A stretch of 64,000 nt of DNA from Morchella semilibera (lineage: Eukaryota > Ascomycota > Pezizomycetes > Pezizales > Morchellaceae): NCBI GenBank assembly GCA_009192285.1, contig WBVU01000004.1, positions 3,990,001-4,054,000 of the forward strand. Direction: 5' to 3'. The translations under genes were made by a program, and so were the position numbers. The notes beneath the pieces are model-generated. The model made no database searches, was not told the origin of the DNA, and saw only the letters and a list, made by a program, of their open reading frames with translations. Position 1 is the first letter of the stretch, and the number at the start of each line of letters is the position of its first letter. Below, piece after piece: positions 22,711 to 35,426 of the stretch.

Positions 22711-25700
22711 GCCCAGAACATTGACTGGCATGGCAGTATATGGTAAAGGGGAGATATCTTGTGCAGAGATGGAATCACCATTTTAATTTTCACAATGACA
22801 TCAAGGAGCGATAGCGCCGGTTGACGTATAGTTACGTGGTTCTGAAGGAGGATAACACTGGAATCACGGATCGACCCTGACATCTCCCCCAACCCGGTAC
22901 CCCCCGGCCACCCCCTAGGCCTATGTTCTTGTAGCTCAAAGCCAAAACGTATGGCCGCGACTACCGCATGCAGAGCAAATGCTTATTTATTGGTTGCACC
23001 TGTATCTCCATGGCTTAATGTGTCCTATGTCTAGTTAGAGCATATCCGAAACAGCGTTGCTGCACAGAGACTCAGATCAGATAGTGGAACACTAATCTGA
23101 TGAGCTTAAATTACGCGAGGTCCAGGCAGTGGCTTCTTCGTCACTGGGACTCATGAAAAACTGTAGAAACTTTCAAGGCCGAGACGTGCCACCATGTTTG
23201 GGTCTCACGCTTGGCTTGCGGTATCTCTCCCTAGGGCTAGGGTTGGCGTTCCCTGCCATCTGCATTTGAACATGAGGAAGGCTCCTACCCAACTCCGTGC
23301 AATGTGGGCGCACATAAAGTTGGGTAAATATTATAGGAAAGAATAACCAAAAGGGGCCATCTTTTGATAGCTAAGGTCATGAAAACCTGAACCTGGAAGG
23401 GGGGCCATGGATTGCTGTGAGATATAATAGCGCCCGTATTTCACCACGAGGTAGCGCCCCGCACCGCAGCTACAGCCTTTCAGCGGTCAGCAAGTAATCA
23501 ATTCCCCTGTGTTAAATGAATTGGAGTAGGTTGAATAGAGTAAAAAAAAATGTCGATCTAAAAGACTCGGTATACATATATTTTTCGATATTTAGAACCC
23601 TGTATCCCCCGAGAAATGTATATCCTTTGCTGTGGCGGCGGTATCAAAGCCCAGCCAAAGTATAAATTTCTACATAGGGCACCCGACCGTGAGCGGGAAA
23701 CCTCTCACATACGTTACCGAATCAGCCCAACACCAAACAAAATTATAGATCTTAACGGTTTTAGGGACATAGCAGTGTCCCACACTGCGAAAGAGTGTTT
23801 GTGGGAATATAAGAACTAGTGGAAAGGAATTATACAAGTATGATTACCTCAATAGGCGGTTGTGTTAGTTGATAGACAAACGACCGCTATAGCAACGCTC
23901 TGATGTGTAAGGGCTGGGCATAAAGAGCGTACATGTAGTTCCTAGCTTTGAGCTTTATGTGAATTGCCTGGCTAAGCCATATATCAGGGATAGTTAATAG
24001 GGGTATTCCCATGACCTATTTAGCATTGCTCATGTGAGCTTTCCAACACCTCAAATATCCGTTGGGCAAAGAATATGGAATAGTGGCGAACACAATCCGC
24101 TTCTCAGTCAACTGGCAAGGTTCTGGTGAATGTTGCCTCCAAACACAGGGCAGGAATGCAATCAGGACGACAGTTGTTGGTAAAACTATTGTATAAGTGT
24201 ACATGTGATAAGAGCCCTAATATATAGCTGGGCCAGCCACCTAAACCCTTAGACCCCTATTTCTACGGTTATTTGACAGGTGGCTGTATGTCCAGTACAC
24301 GTATATTTGACTGTCCTATATGTGCATATAAGACACGGCTCATATAGTTATTTCCCTATATGTAATTCAAAAATAAAAGACAGCATTGATCCCTGGCCCC
24401 AGAGGCATAGGAGAATTATATTTATTGCATGCGTGCTGGGGGAGTAGTCATATTGTACAAGTCTTGTCCAGCATACAAGTCAGAGTTCAGCCTAGATAAG
24501 CAGTATATTTGATGAAACCTTGAATTAATATCGCGATCGTGCGGTTAGAACGGAATCATCTCTAGACCGCATTTACTCTTCTTCGAAATAAAGGAGCAAA
24601 CAACTAGCCCTAGCAAGGGAACTAACATCAAGAGCCATACAACGTATCAATTACCACAAACCAGTCATAAGTTCAATAGCTGCCTAGCGTGTACCCCGAG
24701 GGTCCTCAAAATGGTGCAACGGCGACAAAAACCACCAACCCCGCAGCTACTGGCCACTATGCCTAAAAGTTGGGAAGTAATTAATATATGTCGGATCGCA
24801 TCAGGCAGAGCTATATAATGATAGTAGATTGAAATACAAATAGAAAATGTTGACTAGGTCTAGCTTTGATAGTGATCGCGACACTAGAATATTGTGCTCG
24901 TTGCATCGCTTTAAGGACCCCGGGGTACAATAGTTTACTATCTCTTTTGCTGGTGAAGCTGCCAACATTTAAGGAGGCCGCAGAGTGCACCGTGCACCCG
25001 AGAATTTCCCCAGAAATACGCCGCCTGTACTTCTGAGAACTGGTACATGGTTGCCACGGTTCCGGAGGTGGCCCCTCAAGAGTTGGCAGCATTTAATCAC
25101 CAGCGAAAGAGATAGTGTGGCGATTGCTAGATCAAGAAAAGGAAATACGGAAATATGAGTGAATTGAAATTCCATATTTTCACTTTCTCAGAGAGATAGA
25201 CTTTATAGACCCCATAACTAATACCCCAAACGAGTAATCGAAGTAAAACGTCAGGCCAGTGCATGGAGGAGCCCTCTCGCCAGCGAAAATCAGCTGAGGT
25301 AAGTTAGGGGAAGTTATACGTTAGGGCTAGGGGCTTATTGAATTAAACAAAATACAAAGGGGAGCTAGTCAGCGCTATTATTTTGCCTGTTGCCAGTACA
25401 GCTAATACCACTCGCGGAGTGTAGGCAATCTGGGCCTTCATCAAAGCTTGCTGGATAAGATGCCAATGCACATACAAGATTGCAAATGGAAGTACCCTAG
25501 CTAGACTAAAAGGTGCCAGTGGATGACGTACAGGTAGAGGAAGACCTACTCTACTAGAATCACTGGTGCCAACCACGCATTGTCAGCCTAACAGATACCC
25601 TAGCTATAGGCTGGCCATAGTCGAACGACAAAATTCTAATGACCAAGGACGGAAAACCGGGGTCAAAAGATTCCCATTATACCAAAACCTAAATACCAGA

Positions 25701-27083
25701 GGTCAGCCAGTGACGAATGAGCCGATAAGACAAGTAGAAATTCTGCGGTGGCGTTGGTCGCAGCATGTCGCGACCTAGGGCGATCTATTCTCATCTTATC
25801 TCTGTTAAAGCTGGTCCTCCTGCGGTTTTAATGTCTTCAACGGTAGAATTCCTTCTCCACTATAGCCCTGATGGTGGATCCACAATTAAAATTGGCAAGG
25901 ATTTTTATTATAGCCGATTTGTACCAGTCGATACCTCTAGATTTGGGGGCCTAAAACACCTGGTTCATTGGTATAGAGGAAGCCTCTCTTATCTTACAGC
26001 AAGGCCACACCCGATTCGTTTTTCTGCGGGGTCAGCCTATCACTAACGGGCGATTGGGTTGGTGTATCTTTTGTACATAATCTACTGTGGTTAGCCAAAG
26101 ATTGTTAGCAAGGCATATCCGCATTGTTCCCCGGGAGATTATATACTGTTGGAATAGGCTCGTAGTACAGTCGAAATGAGGAATGGAATTAAGTGACTAG
26201 AGTCGGGAGGAAGAACCTGGTGACAGCTGGGAGAAACTGCATCTCATATCTATTAGTTTCTAAAGAACTCCTTGCTATAGTTAGCAAAGTATCACCACGC
26301 TTAAAAACTTTACTATTGCTCAGCTGTCTCTTTTGCGGTCACGCTTCCTACTAATAAAATATAACACAGGGGGTAACAAATTCATAAGGAGATAAGCGTA
26401 AGGAATTCTGAGCACCAACAGCGGCTGTAAGCCGCGCCGGGGGATATGCCTATGCTTATACGGGATCAACTGCAACTGATTTGCTATGGTCCATGTTGCG
26501 AGACTGGAGTGAAAGAGCGCGCCGGACCAGCCAGTGTTGAGTTTTTGTGGCTACTTACCTTACCGGGAGGAAAAACACGCCACTCCTGATACAGTTGGTA
26601 TAGAGGAGGGGGCGACTGCCATAACCTACGGGTTTTTTTTTGTTTACTTCAGTAATTGTATCCAGCCCTAACCTACGGGTTGCATGCATGTATGGAATAA
26701 ATAATTAAACAGGAGTGGACCACGAACTGTCACTAGGAAGACAGAACTAGCCTGATTTTGTTATTTGAATTTTTAGAGAGGATCTGGTAGACTACGAAAC
26801 ATAATTTAACTACAAGACTAGCTTATTTCACTGTGTACCTGAGTATCACTGGCAGCGTCTGCCCGCGCCGCATGTTTCAGCGTTATAAGCATAGTAGGTA
26901 TTAGGCTTAGAGCTTTAGTTAGAAGTTGTAGAGCTGATATCCGAAGGTTATTTGAGTTGCATCACTTCATTTCTATGTACTAGATTTTGAAAATAAAATA
27001 TGCCCTATGACGATATATCCCAAGGACAGGACATCACCGAGTATAGCCAAATGTTACTAGATGGGACGTCCGTTGGCGTAATA
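22711..27083. other. Repeat-rich intergenic DNA, no supported gene
   Basis: No recognised gene. The open frame 25765-26046 (93 codons) has a protein-like composition but no family match. The segment 26587-26700 is a dispersed repeat related to 53.84-53.90 kb and carries a LINE tail insertion (listed separately). Confidence 0.4.
26622..26681 (-). mobile_element. 34-bp LINE 3'-tail insertion with 13-bp target duplication
   Basis: TAACCTACGGGTT occurs at 26622-26634 and 26669-26681. Between them lie 34 bp which, read on the minus strand, are GGCTGGATACAATTACTGA and then AGTAAAC plus A7. The last 26 nt before the 3' A-run of the LINE at 46.87-52.55 kb match at 24 of 26 positions. It is an extreme 5'-truncated insertion of the same family in opposite orientation. 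Confidence 0.8.
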
Positions 27084-27721
27084 TCAATGGTAATTGCGGG
27101 GATATGGGGCCCGGGGGTCACTACCGTAAAATATATATTCGATTAATTCGCCACCGGGTTGCTCTTTATCACACCAAAATACTTTAAAAAGAAAACCTCC
27201 CTTTAAGTACACGTAAGTACAGTCGCGCCTCGCTATGTCGGATAGGCTAAAATTCACCAAATCTTGTACGGGATAGAAGGGATCGACCTGGGATAGCAAA
27301 TTGACTATGCAGTAGATAAGCGGAATATACCCCCAGAAAACATCGTACGCAACAGCAAGGGATCCGGAATATCGAGTCCCGCCATAGCGGGGTGCGACTC
27401 TATCTTCAGACTCCCCACCATCCTTTATTTCGCCGCCTGCATGTGCTCGTGGCTGAATAATAGTCCGGTAGGCACAAGGATTATAGAGGTTACGCAGCGT
27501 CCGACAACGGGGTTCTCGCATAGTTAGGGTGCATAGAGTCACGCATATGGCTCCATATGCACAAGTAGGCCAATTCTTTCGTTGTCGGATACCAAGCACC
27601 AGTATATCATAAGCGGATGTATCAGCTTAGGTTCTGCATCAGACAGTGCAAGTTTCTGCATAACTACATCTACAAGAATCCCCAGATCTGCAGAGTAGAG
27701 TAGCCAATTCACTCTAGGCAT
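27084..27721 (-). pseudogene. Possible protein-kinase-domain relic
   Basis: Two minus-strand frames, 27539-27721 then 27084-27599, read in order like a worn Ser/Thr kinase. HPLMIYWCLVSDNERIGLLV recalls the beta4-beta5 hinge. AYDVFWGYI and DPFYPVQDLV recall the alphaF/alphaG region. HRD and DFG motifs are not visible. The call rests on weak pattern similarity only. Confidence 0.25.
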
Positions 27722-29463
27722 ACTTGGCGCATGATTGTCGGATGCGAAGGAAGCAAAACCTCATTTTTACCCACTACTTGTTTGTTTATCTTTGCATATA
27801 GGTCCTGCAGGCGCACCTCCTATCTGAAAGGACGCTGCGAAACCTCTCTATAAATTTACTCGCAACCTCATAGCGTTCCTGAACACAGCTATTATATATA
27901 TTGCATGCAATACAAAGTAGTCTTGACGGTTCCCTATGTGAACGTAAATTAGGGTCCCGTCAAATACACGAGGGTAAGATACTGGGAGTAGAGGACACGG
28001 TTATAAACCGGCTATAAACTCAGGTCTAGTTGAGAGGGGGTAAGATATGTATGAAGTATAAATAAATAAATGGAGGGGGTAAGATACTGTGGCAGGGTTA
28101 GGGTTATTAAGCATAGGAAGACACACCCGCATTTTTTTCTTATGTCGTCCGGAGTGCCATGCAGTTATAAACACCAGTTTCCCACAGCCTGAGTACTTTG
28201 CTCTGTTTAAACACGACCTCCAGTATCTCACGAGACCCTGATGTAAATATTAGTCGTGTTCAGAAACGCGAGTACTTCCCCGAATCATCATGACCACAAG
28301 CGCCTGTTTCTATAAATATACCGCATTTCCAAAGCAACGTGAAGTGCTACCATGTACCAGTACCCCGCAAACCCTCTACTCTCATTGGAACTCCCTTTTG
28401 TTAGTTGACGGTTAGCGAGCCCCAATGAGAGGTCAGAACTGTACCACCTAGACTGCATATTTGCAGGTATCTGGAGCGCGCTAACCAGCTTCAAATTTAA
28501 CAACTCACCAATAGCGCATTCCAGAGAGGCGGGCTTTTTAAATGAGGTCAACTTAGAGTTATCACACACATTGCAATTAAGGGTGTTGTACCAAAGTGAC
28601 GTCAACATTGCAAATGCGACTTAACTTGCAGCCTCGTATCGAGTTGCTGATCAGGGGAGCTTGTTATGCTTAAATCTAAAATCAATAATATTAATTGCCA
28701 AGTATCGATCGATATCCCGGCCTGAGCCAGTCGTGTGCATGAAGTAGGGTCCCGCGAATCGTATGAAGTTGGGTACATGTAGTCATGCAAGGGAAGGGAT
28801 CATCCCTCGTATTTACAACTCCCATGAGCGATGTTACAGTGACATTCTGAAAACTAGCGTGTTGAATTTTCGTTGGCTGGTACAGGGACATCAACCCTTG
28901 CTATTGGTTGCTACGGGAAGACGCAACCATGCACTGGACCTCCCGATTACCCCAAGTATAACCTCACCGCTAACATTTTCAAGCCGTACCTCAACCTCAA
29001 GCTCTGATTTTATTTTAAGCATCTAGTACTTTATTCTATTATTATTACCATTTACTTTACTTGTGGACTCTCCGTGGTTGGTCGCGGCGGGAGTTCGTTG
29101 CGTCGAATCCCGCTCGCAATTATACATACGATATTGCTCTTCAATTTTGGAGTCAACATTTTCCCTTAAGCTGTCAGTATGTGCTAACCCTCCTAGGTTG
29201 GTACTGCCCTTTGCAAGCCAACATATCATGTTACCTGTTCTATTACAAAATTGATCTTCCATACAGATCCCGACCCTCTATTATAGGGTGATTATCAGCA
29301 ATTTAAGATATGTAGTTTCAGAAAGTCAGCTGGCCGATCATCCATGCGTTCTCGTATTCACCCATACTCCACAGGCATTATCCTTGAGAACCATTCTGGT
29401 ACAGGTAGTCCATGAGGCTTCCACCAACCCCTCACCTCTTGATTCTCCGTCCCCTCAATCAGA
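27722..29463. other. Intergenic, no supported gene
   Basis: No gene seen. It contains a GGGTTAGGG motif at 28095-28103, a TACATGTA palindrome at 28774, and several 60-100 codon open frames on both strands without recognisable content. Confidence 0.35.
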
Positions 29464-29469
29464 TATAAA
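29464..29469 (+). promoter_or_regulatory. TATA box of the small secreted protein gene
   Basis: TATAAA lies 148 bp upstream of the ATG at 29617. The leader between them is C-rich, as is common in highly expressed fungal genes. Confidence 0.5.
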
Positions 29470-29616
29470 GGGCGTTTGAAGCGGCCGAGGAGCACTATTC
29501 ACGGCCCCATCCACCGCCTAATACCACAAGAGCGATACCACTTTATCAAACACACTCTGCTACAACTGCCTCCGCCTATTTGACCATCACTCCATTTAAA
29601 GCTTTTTACTCACATC

Positions 29617-29931
29617 ATGCACTCGTTCCATCCGCTTCTTCTTCTCCTCCCGTTCATGCTTCTCTTAGGCTTTGTACGCGCCGACTGGAAGCTCTCTATC
29701 ACCTACGCGAACGGCAAACAAATTACGGCACACGGCTTCCGCAACTCTGGTTGCGAGGTTCTTGCCATCTCCGACTCCAAGGTGGCTACTTTCTATCTCG
29801 AGGGAAATATCAACGTGGACACTGTCGCATTCTACACAGACACCTTTTGCACTCAAGGAGAGTATAAGAAGGGGACCGGTTCGACGAATGTGAACCCTGA
29901 TCAGTACTTCAAAGCATACAAGACGTGGTAA
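29617..29931 (+). CDS. Small secreted protein, uncharacterised
   Basis: A single exon encodes 104 aa. Residues 1-22 are a strong signal peptide (poly-Leu core ending near VRA-D). The mature part, about 82 aa, has exactly two Cys (about 46 and 78), likely one disulfide, and alternating polar and hydrophobic residues that suggest beta strands. A TATA box and C-rich leader sit upstream; codon choice is biased to C-ending codons, unlike the surrounding DNA. I do not recognise a family. The size and secretion fit small secreted or effector-like proteins, but no function can be inferred. Confidence 0.75.
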   Translation: MHSFHPLLLLLPFMLLLGFVRADWKLSITYANGKQITAHGFRNSGCEVLAISDSKVATFYLEGNINVDTVAFYTDTFCTQGEYKKGTGSTNVNPDQYFKAYKTW

Positions 29932-32214
29932 ACGAACGCCGAGGATATGAATCAGAAGCCGACAGATAGGTCCAGGAGTGGAGGAGCAGAGCGCGGAATG
30001 GCCAATGGGATGGGATGTTGGGGGTGTTTGGGGGAAGAAGTGTTGATTTAGTCTGCTTTTTGTCGGCTCGATTCGGGTGTTCTGTCAAAGTCAATTTACT
30101 GGTGCGCTACATGAGCATGCTGTGGTGTTGTCTAATCTAGCAAGTTTGAACAATAAAATACGTATTATACTCCAACTTGTACACATAGCTTTACAGTGCT
30201 AGTAAAGGTGCTCAACAATACATCCCAAGGCTGTAATCGGTGTGCCGCCTTAAAGGTTCGGGAGGTATTAGAGTAAAATCTCAAGTTAGTCCATTAAGAA
30301 GAATTCACATCGAGATATTTGTCCTGGAGGGGTTTCGGGCCGATATGTAGATATTTGGTATTTTCAATTTCGAGCTCAAATTCTGATCTCTTAGCGGCTA
30401 CCCACACCAAAAACCAGCCGCCAAGAGCTAAACATTGAGACTCAGCTGATCAGAGCGAAATACAGGAGGCAAACATAGTGCTACAAGCAGCTACAACGTA
30501 TTCTGCACCGGAGTCTTAATGGGGACAGGTGGCGAGTCCTACCTGTGCAAGTACCCTGCGCCGTGAAAGTGCTGCATGCAGGCGTTCTAGTCCGTAAGAT
30601 ACAATATACGAAGGGAGGACCTCCGGCCAGGAAGTTACCGTAAGTAGGTGTACTTCTCACCTATTTATATCAATAAAAAGAAGTACTGCACTGCATTGAG
30701 GTGTTTCCTCTTTCAAAACTGATAGCAATTGCATCTCAAGACTTGCCTGTTCAGGCGATTCATACCTGCCGCGAGTAACACCCGGAGACTGAATACCCGT
30801 GCATGTAATAAAATTATTGAACCAATCAATCAATATATCAATCAATGTACCGGCCTTGGATTACTATACACCCCACTGGAGGATATAGGGCGAGACTTTA
30901 TTGATTGGCTGTTCATAGGAAAGGAGAGATGTTTCATATACCCTATAAGACAGCTATAGTTGCAATACTTACATTCAATGAATAGGGACAATAGATCCTA
31001 ACAATCGTTGCGGCACCTAGCTAGACCACTATTGTATCATGTCATTACCCCTTATATATAAAAGTACCACTAAATTCTCTCCTGTATTACCATAGGACAT
31101 GGCAAGATTTATTCCGTTGTTATATACTGTAGCCAGCCGCTTAAAGCCAGCTACAGTCTTGACCCTTGGTGTCAAGAATATATCAGTGTTCGTAGGACTG
31201 AATTTTCTTAATCATCGATAACACTCAGTCATCACACTAACTCATTATACACAACTTTTGTAGATAACATCTGGTGACAGCTACAGTCAATATTTTGTGC
31301 GGTAATTGCAAGCGATGTCTTCACAGGAGTGATCGATAGCGAGTGATAGGACCGGAGAACTCTAATCCTCGCGGCACAGACGTGGTATAAATTGGGGGAA
31401 AGGCTTCCTTGTACCTGTCACCTGAACCGTCACTCAGTCATCCAAGCGGAATCACCGAGAAACAGCACCTTCCATAATATGTATGAGAATAAATAATTTA
31501 TTCCAAACAATCAGTCATTCAATTTCAACTCTACTTAAATAACAACCGATCTGCACACTAAAAAATAGTTTTAACAACATGGTTTTCATCCGTGTACGTA
31601 ACCTCCGCAAGGTCATGCTCCATCATCTGCATGTGTAAACAATATTACAATATCATCCGCGCGAACCCGTCGGCTTATCATGCCCATTTTCTGACAGTGG
31701 TGCCATCGGCATCACATCTACAAGTTCCACCGATGTCTTCCACTTATGGCTTGAAGCATCATACATCCATTACCGCCAGTCCGTATAAAAATATCAGACT
31801 GATTTTGAGACCCAGGCCCGATTTGAGCTTTAGATGCAGAATCACCCTCAATCTTCCCTGATTGGGCGATGGCTCTGATATTTTTGATCTATTTACATCC
31901 TAATCAGACTTAATTAGAAATCCCCCCGGAGCGAATGATTCACAGAGGAATCAGTTGATCAAAATATCTCAGCGGGAATCAGGGTTAGGGCTGGGGACAG
32001 AGATATCACGTCCTTTGTTCCTTCTACACCTTCCCTACACCATCACCTCTACATCTTCATCTTTACACCTTTATCATCTCTACGGCTCTATCTCTACAAC
32101 CTCATCTACACTACACCCTTTTCCAATTAACCACAATTGTCATCATGAGGATATGGGCTAATCGATAAATTAATTAAGCAGTGAATCCGGCTAATCCAAA
32201 TGAGCATGGAACCA

Positions 32215-32375
32215 AACACCGTATCGTACCGCACCGCACCACACCGCACCATACCTGAGAGCATGCAATCAAGCACTACACCGCACTGCACCGCACCATA
32301 CGTACAGAGCACAGAATCGCGGACGTAGAATCAAGCACCGCACCGTACGTACCATACCGTACCGTACTGTACAGA
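32215..32375. repeat. Degenerate CCGCA/CCGTA pentanucleotide tract
   Basis: Runs of ACCGC, ACCGT and ACCAT pentamers recur through the segment, broken by two spacers containing ATCAAGCA. It is a compound, partly duplicated microsatellite. Confidence 0.7.
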
Positions 32376-34685
32376 CAGTAAATCAAGCATTGAATCAAGT
32401 AGGTATAGCAGGCACAGGCAGGCAGGTGAACGGCTGCAGTAAAGAATTGTAAATAAGTATTTAATTGGGAAATAAGTAAAAGTTTAATCTGTGAAATTTA
32501 CCTGTGCAGAATAAGCGCGAATACTGGCCTACGTGCACATTTGGGTTTTTCAGTGAGTAAAATCAGTATATATAGGACTTGATCTCGCATGATACCATAT
32601 GATAAAAATATCAGACTGAGCCAAAAGTTAGCTTCAGCGAGGCATATTGATAAAAGAAATATCATGAAATGCCAAATCAGCCATATATCCTATTTAACTA
32701 AACCCTATATGAAGCTGATAATAATATGTGGACTGGCGGTAAATTAGTAGTAACTGCAATCTCACCACCTTTTGTAACAGTAAATACCACCTCCCCCGAC
32801 GCTACCGCGATGGCTGCGCTGGCTGGGTGCTCAAGCTGGCTCCCAATTGCAAACTTTACTAGATTCTCACATGTACACAATTAGTGCATGAACAACGTAC
32901 CCAATATATGACTCACTCCCATATGTACTCTTATTAGGTGCTTACCTTCAGGTGGGATATTAGGATCGCTTTATGTGATTCTATACCTCGGCAACTGATA
33001 GAACACGTACGCGCGTCCGAGTTTCCTGTTTGTACCACAGCGAGAGAGGTGCCCTTGACCCCTCTGGATAGCGGACGCGGGTTAGGCTTAATGAGCCTTC
33101 GATACTACTCCGGACGAGCGAGCCGATCTCGTACGTGTCGGGGTCTTGGTGATAGACCCACGTCAAGCCGCAATTCTCGCTAGCCCGGACCGCGAGCTTC
33201 AATTCTGGTGCTGCACAGAACTAACCTATCAGGGCACCGTCGTACCATTCGCCTCCTTGTGAATAACAACGTTATATGTTATTAGCTCTCTCTCCTCTTG
33301 TTCCAAATTTGTTCAGGCATTTCCTACTTCGAAAATGTCACCTGTTTTGTTTTGTTAGTGTAATATAGATCATAAACTGAAAATGCTGTAGATATCGTTC
33401 CCCTATCCGGAAACAGCGATTCCTATATTAATACCTAGATTCCGGTCAAGATCAACGACATTAATACCCTCTCCGTCTCAACCCTTCTGCCTGATACGAC
33501 CCTCGCTGCCCTGGTAGAACACCACCGGCACCACCTCTAGGAGTCCATGAGAGTGGCGGAAGAATGGGAATGATGCAAGAGGCGTACAAGTAGCAACTTA
33601 GGAAACCTTTTCACTCATTTTAAATCTTTGTTAGGTGATTGCTTCCAATGGGTAATGATGGAAGGCTACTCTCGTTCGGAGGTCGGCACGAGCGGTTTAT
33701 ATAGATATCCCCCTCCTAATTCCCCACGGAATGGACACTAATAGGTACAGAAGGGATACTCTCAGCGCCCAAAATTGCGAAAGATTGGATTAGCTCCTAG
33801 TTAGCCTACGTGCTAGGCTCGTAGCGCAAGTCTTGCCGGCCGCAACTACAAGTATGTTTCATGCATCCACTGTTAATTCCTGGCACAGGCCAAAAACACA
33901 TGCTATAGTTCTACAAGGCTAGTCCATAGCAATCGGTGTTACTCATTATATATATCCTTTTTAACTTGGTTGTTGGTTTCATAAACTACTTCCATTGGTC
34001 TACCACTAAACGGACCAGCGCCAAAACTGGTGTCGGCATCGATTCTCTCTACTGTGAATGTCTTTATCTAAATGCCGCAGCTCATTAATACTCTTATTAT
34101 TTTTCCGTCGTGGTCTCAATATCTGTTAGGCTTATCAAATGTTTAGCACTCTGAGAAATACATATATATCTGCATATACGCCGATCGACTAAATTATAAA
34201 GGATATCAGGTAGCGCGCATCCTCGGGTGTCTGGCATCCAAGATTACAAGACTTTTACTTCCACCACAGGCATTATATGACATGCATATATGTATCTGCT
34301 TATGTCGACGCTTCCTATATATGTATGTTAAGAAAACTCAATATAAAGTTTTAAACTCCATGATCTGTACCTTGCCTATAATCATATAAGCCGTGTTCCC
34401 GCCCCAAGAGAACCGGCCATTATCGCTATGTTAGCCGAGATCCGATCGAAGCCAACCCAAGCACCGGCAGATCTGCACCCGCACCCCCAGCTCCGACCCC
34501 CCCCCCACCTAAGTTCAGGTTCAGAGCATAAAAACGTATTGTCAACCACATGTACCGCTCCGCCTTATGCATCGCAGCCACATGGGAAGTGTCAATTATG
34601 TATGTAGCCGCACTAATCGTTCATGCCAGCTGTATCTCGGAGGATATCCGAGCTTTGGGTCCGAATGCGTGGTAAGTGCACCACA

Positions 34686-34710
34686 TAGTAGTAGTAGTAG
34701 TAGTAGTAGT
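34686..34710. repeat. (TAG)8 microsatellite
   Basis: Eight consecutive TAG units plus one base, without interruption. Confidence 0.9.
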
Positions 34711-35426
34711 GGCTTTTCATATATATGGTATCCCGTAGGGAGAGATACCCCAGTCTCCGAGCTAGAAAGACGTAAAGCGCCAAAGTCCATACATGTAATA
34801 TTCCATGATATTCAACATCTCCTGTACTCAACGTTGTTGTATGCATGAATGGTGAGGACTAACCCATTTAGGTTAGCTCACTCATCAATCGAGTGATCCT
34901 CCATGAAACTACGAGTGATACGCTGTGATAAATGTCCAACTCTAAGCATTTTAGATACAAAGATCTTTATTATACTCACCTGTTTCCCGGTATTCTTTCA
35001 CAGTCGCATCCATATGTAATTAACCAATGTTTCGGACACCCCGACCAACCGGCATTAAACCGGAGCTGCCGACACAACCAGTTTAGTCAAACAACCGATT
35101 TCGAGTCCAGAGAGCGCCCAAGTACTGCCAAACCATAAGTTCAAATCCCAAGTGCTTGACAGTGGAAGCTCGCTTGCGCTATCATACTAACCCCTCGTTG
35201 AGTTGAGTATTGCGCGCTAGATGGATAATTTGGTCTAACTATGTATAGGGTGTTGCCACAAAACAATGTTGTTTGGATATGTGTGAGTAACTTAACCAGC
35301 TTGCACTGCCAAGCCAAGCCACCCCCGCTTGTTTGATCTGCTGAAATATTGGCACCGTCAATACACAAACACCCACACCCGCAAGACGACATCAACTTCA
35401 AAACCTTCATCACCACCACCATCATC

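Larger units (their letters stand above)
29932..35426. other. Long gene-poor stretch with microsatellites
   Basis: No supported gene in 5.5 kb. Contents seen: an 18-bp word repeated at 31785 and 32602, a CCGCA/CCGTA pentanucleotide tract at 32215-32375, a TAG trinucleotide tract at 34686-34710, GGGTTAGGG at 31982, and TATCACTCG motifs (minus) at 31340 and 34912. Open frames up to 93 codons show no family features. Confidence 0.4.

Noticed and set aside
25765-26046. 93-codon plus-strand frame
   Set aside because: Reasonable composition but no recognisable motif and surrounded by repeats; left as unsupported.
29065-29130. Possible tRNA (GCGGGA...TCCCGC stem with GTCGAATCCC)
   Set aside because: The loop is too long for a T arm and no acceptor or D arm pairs.
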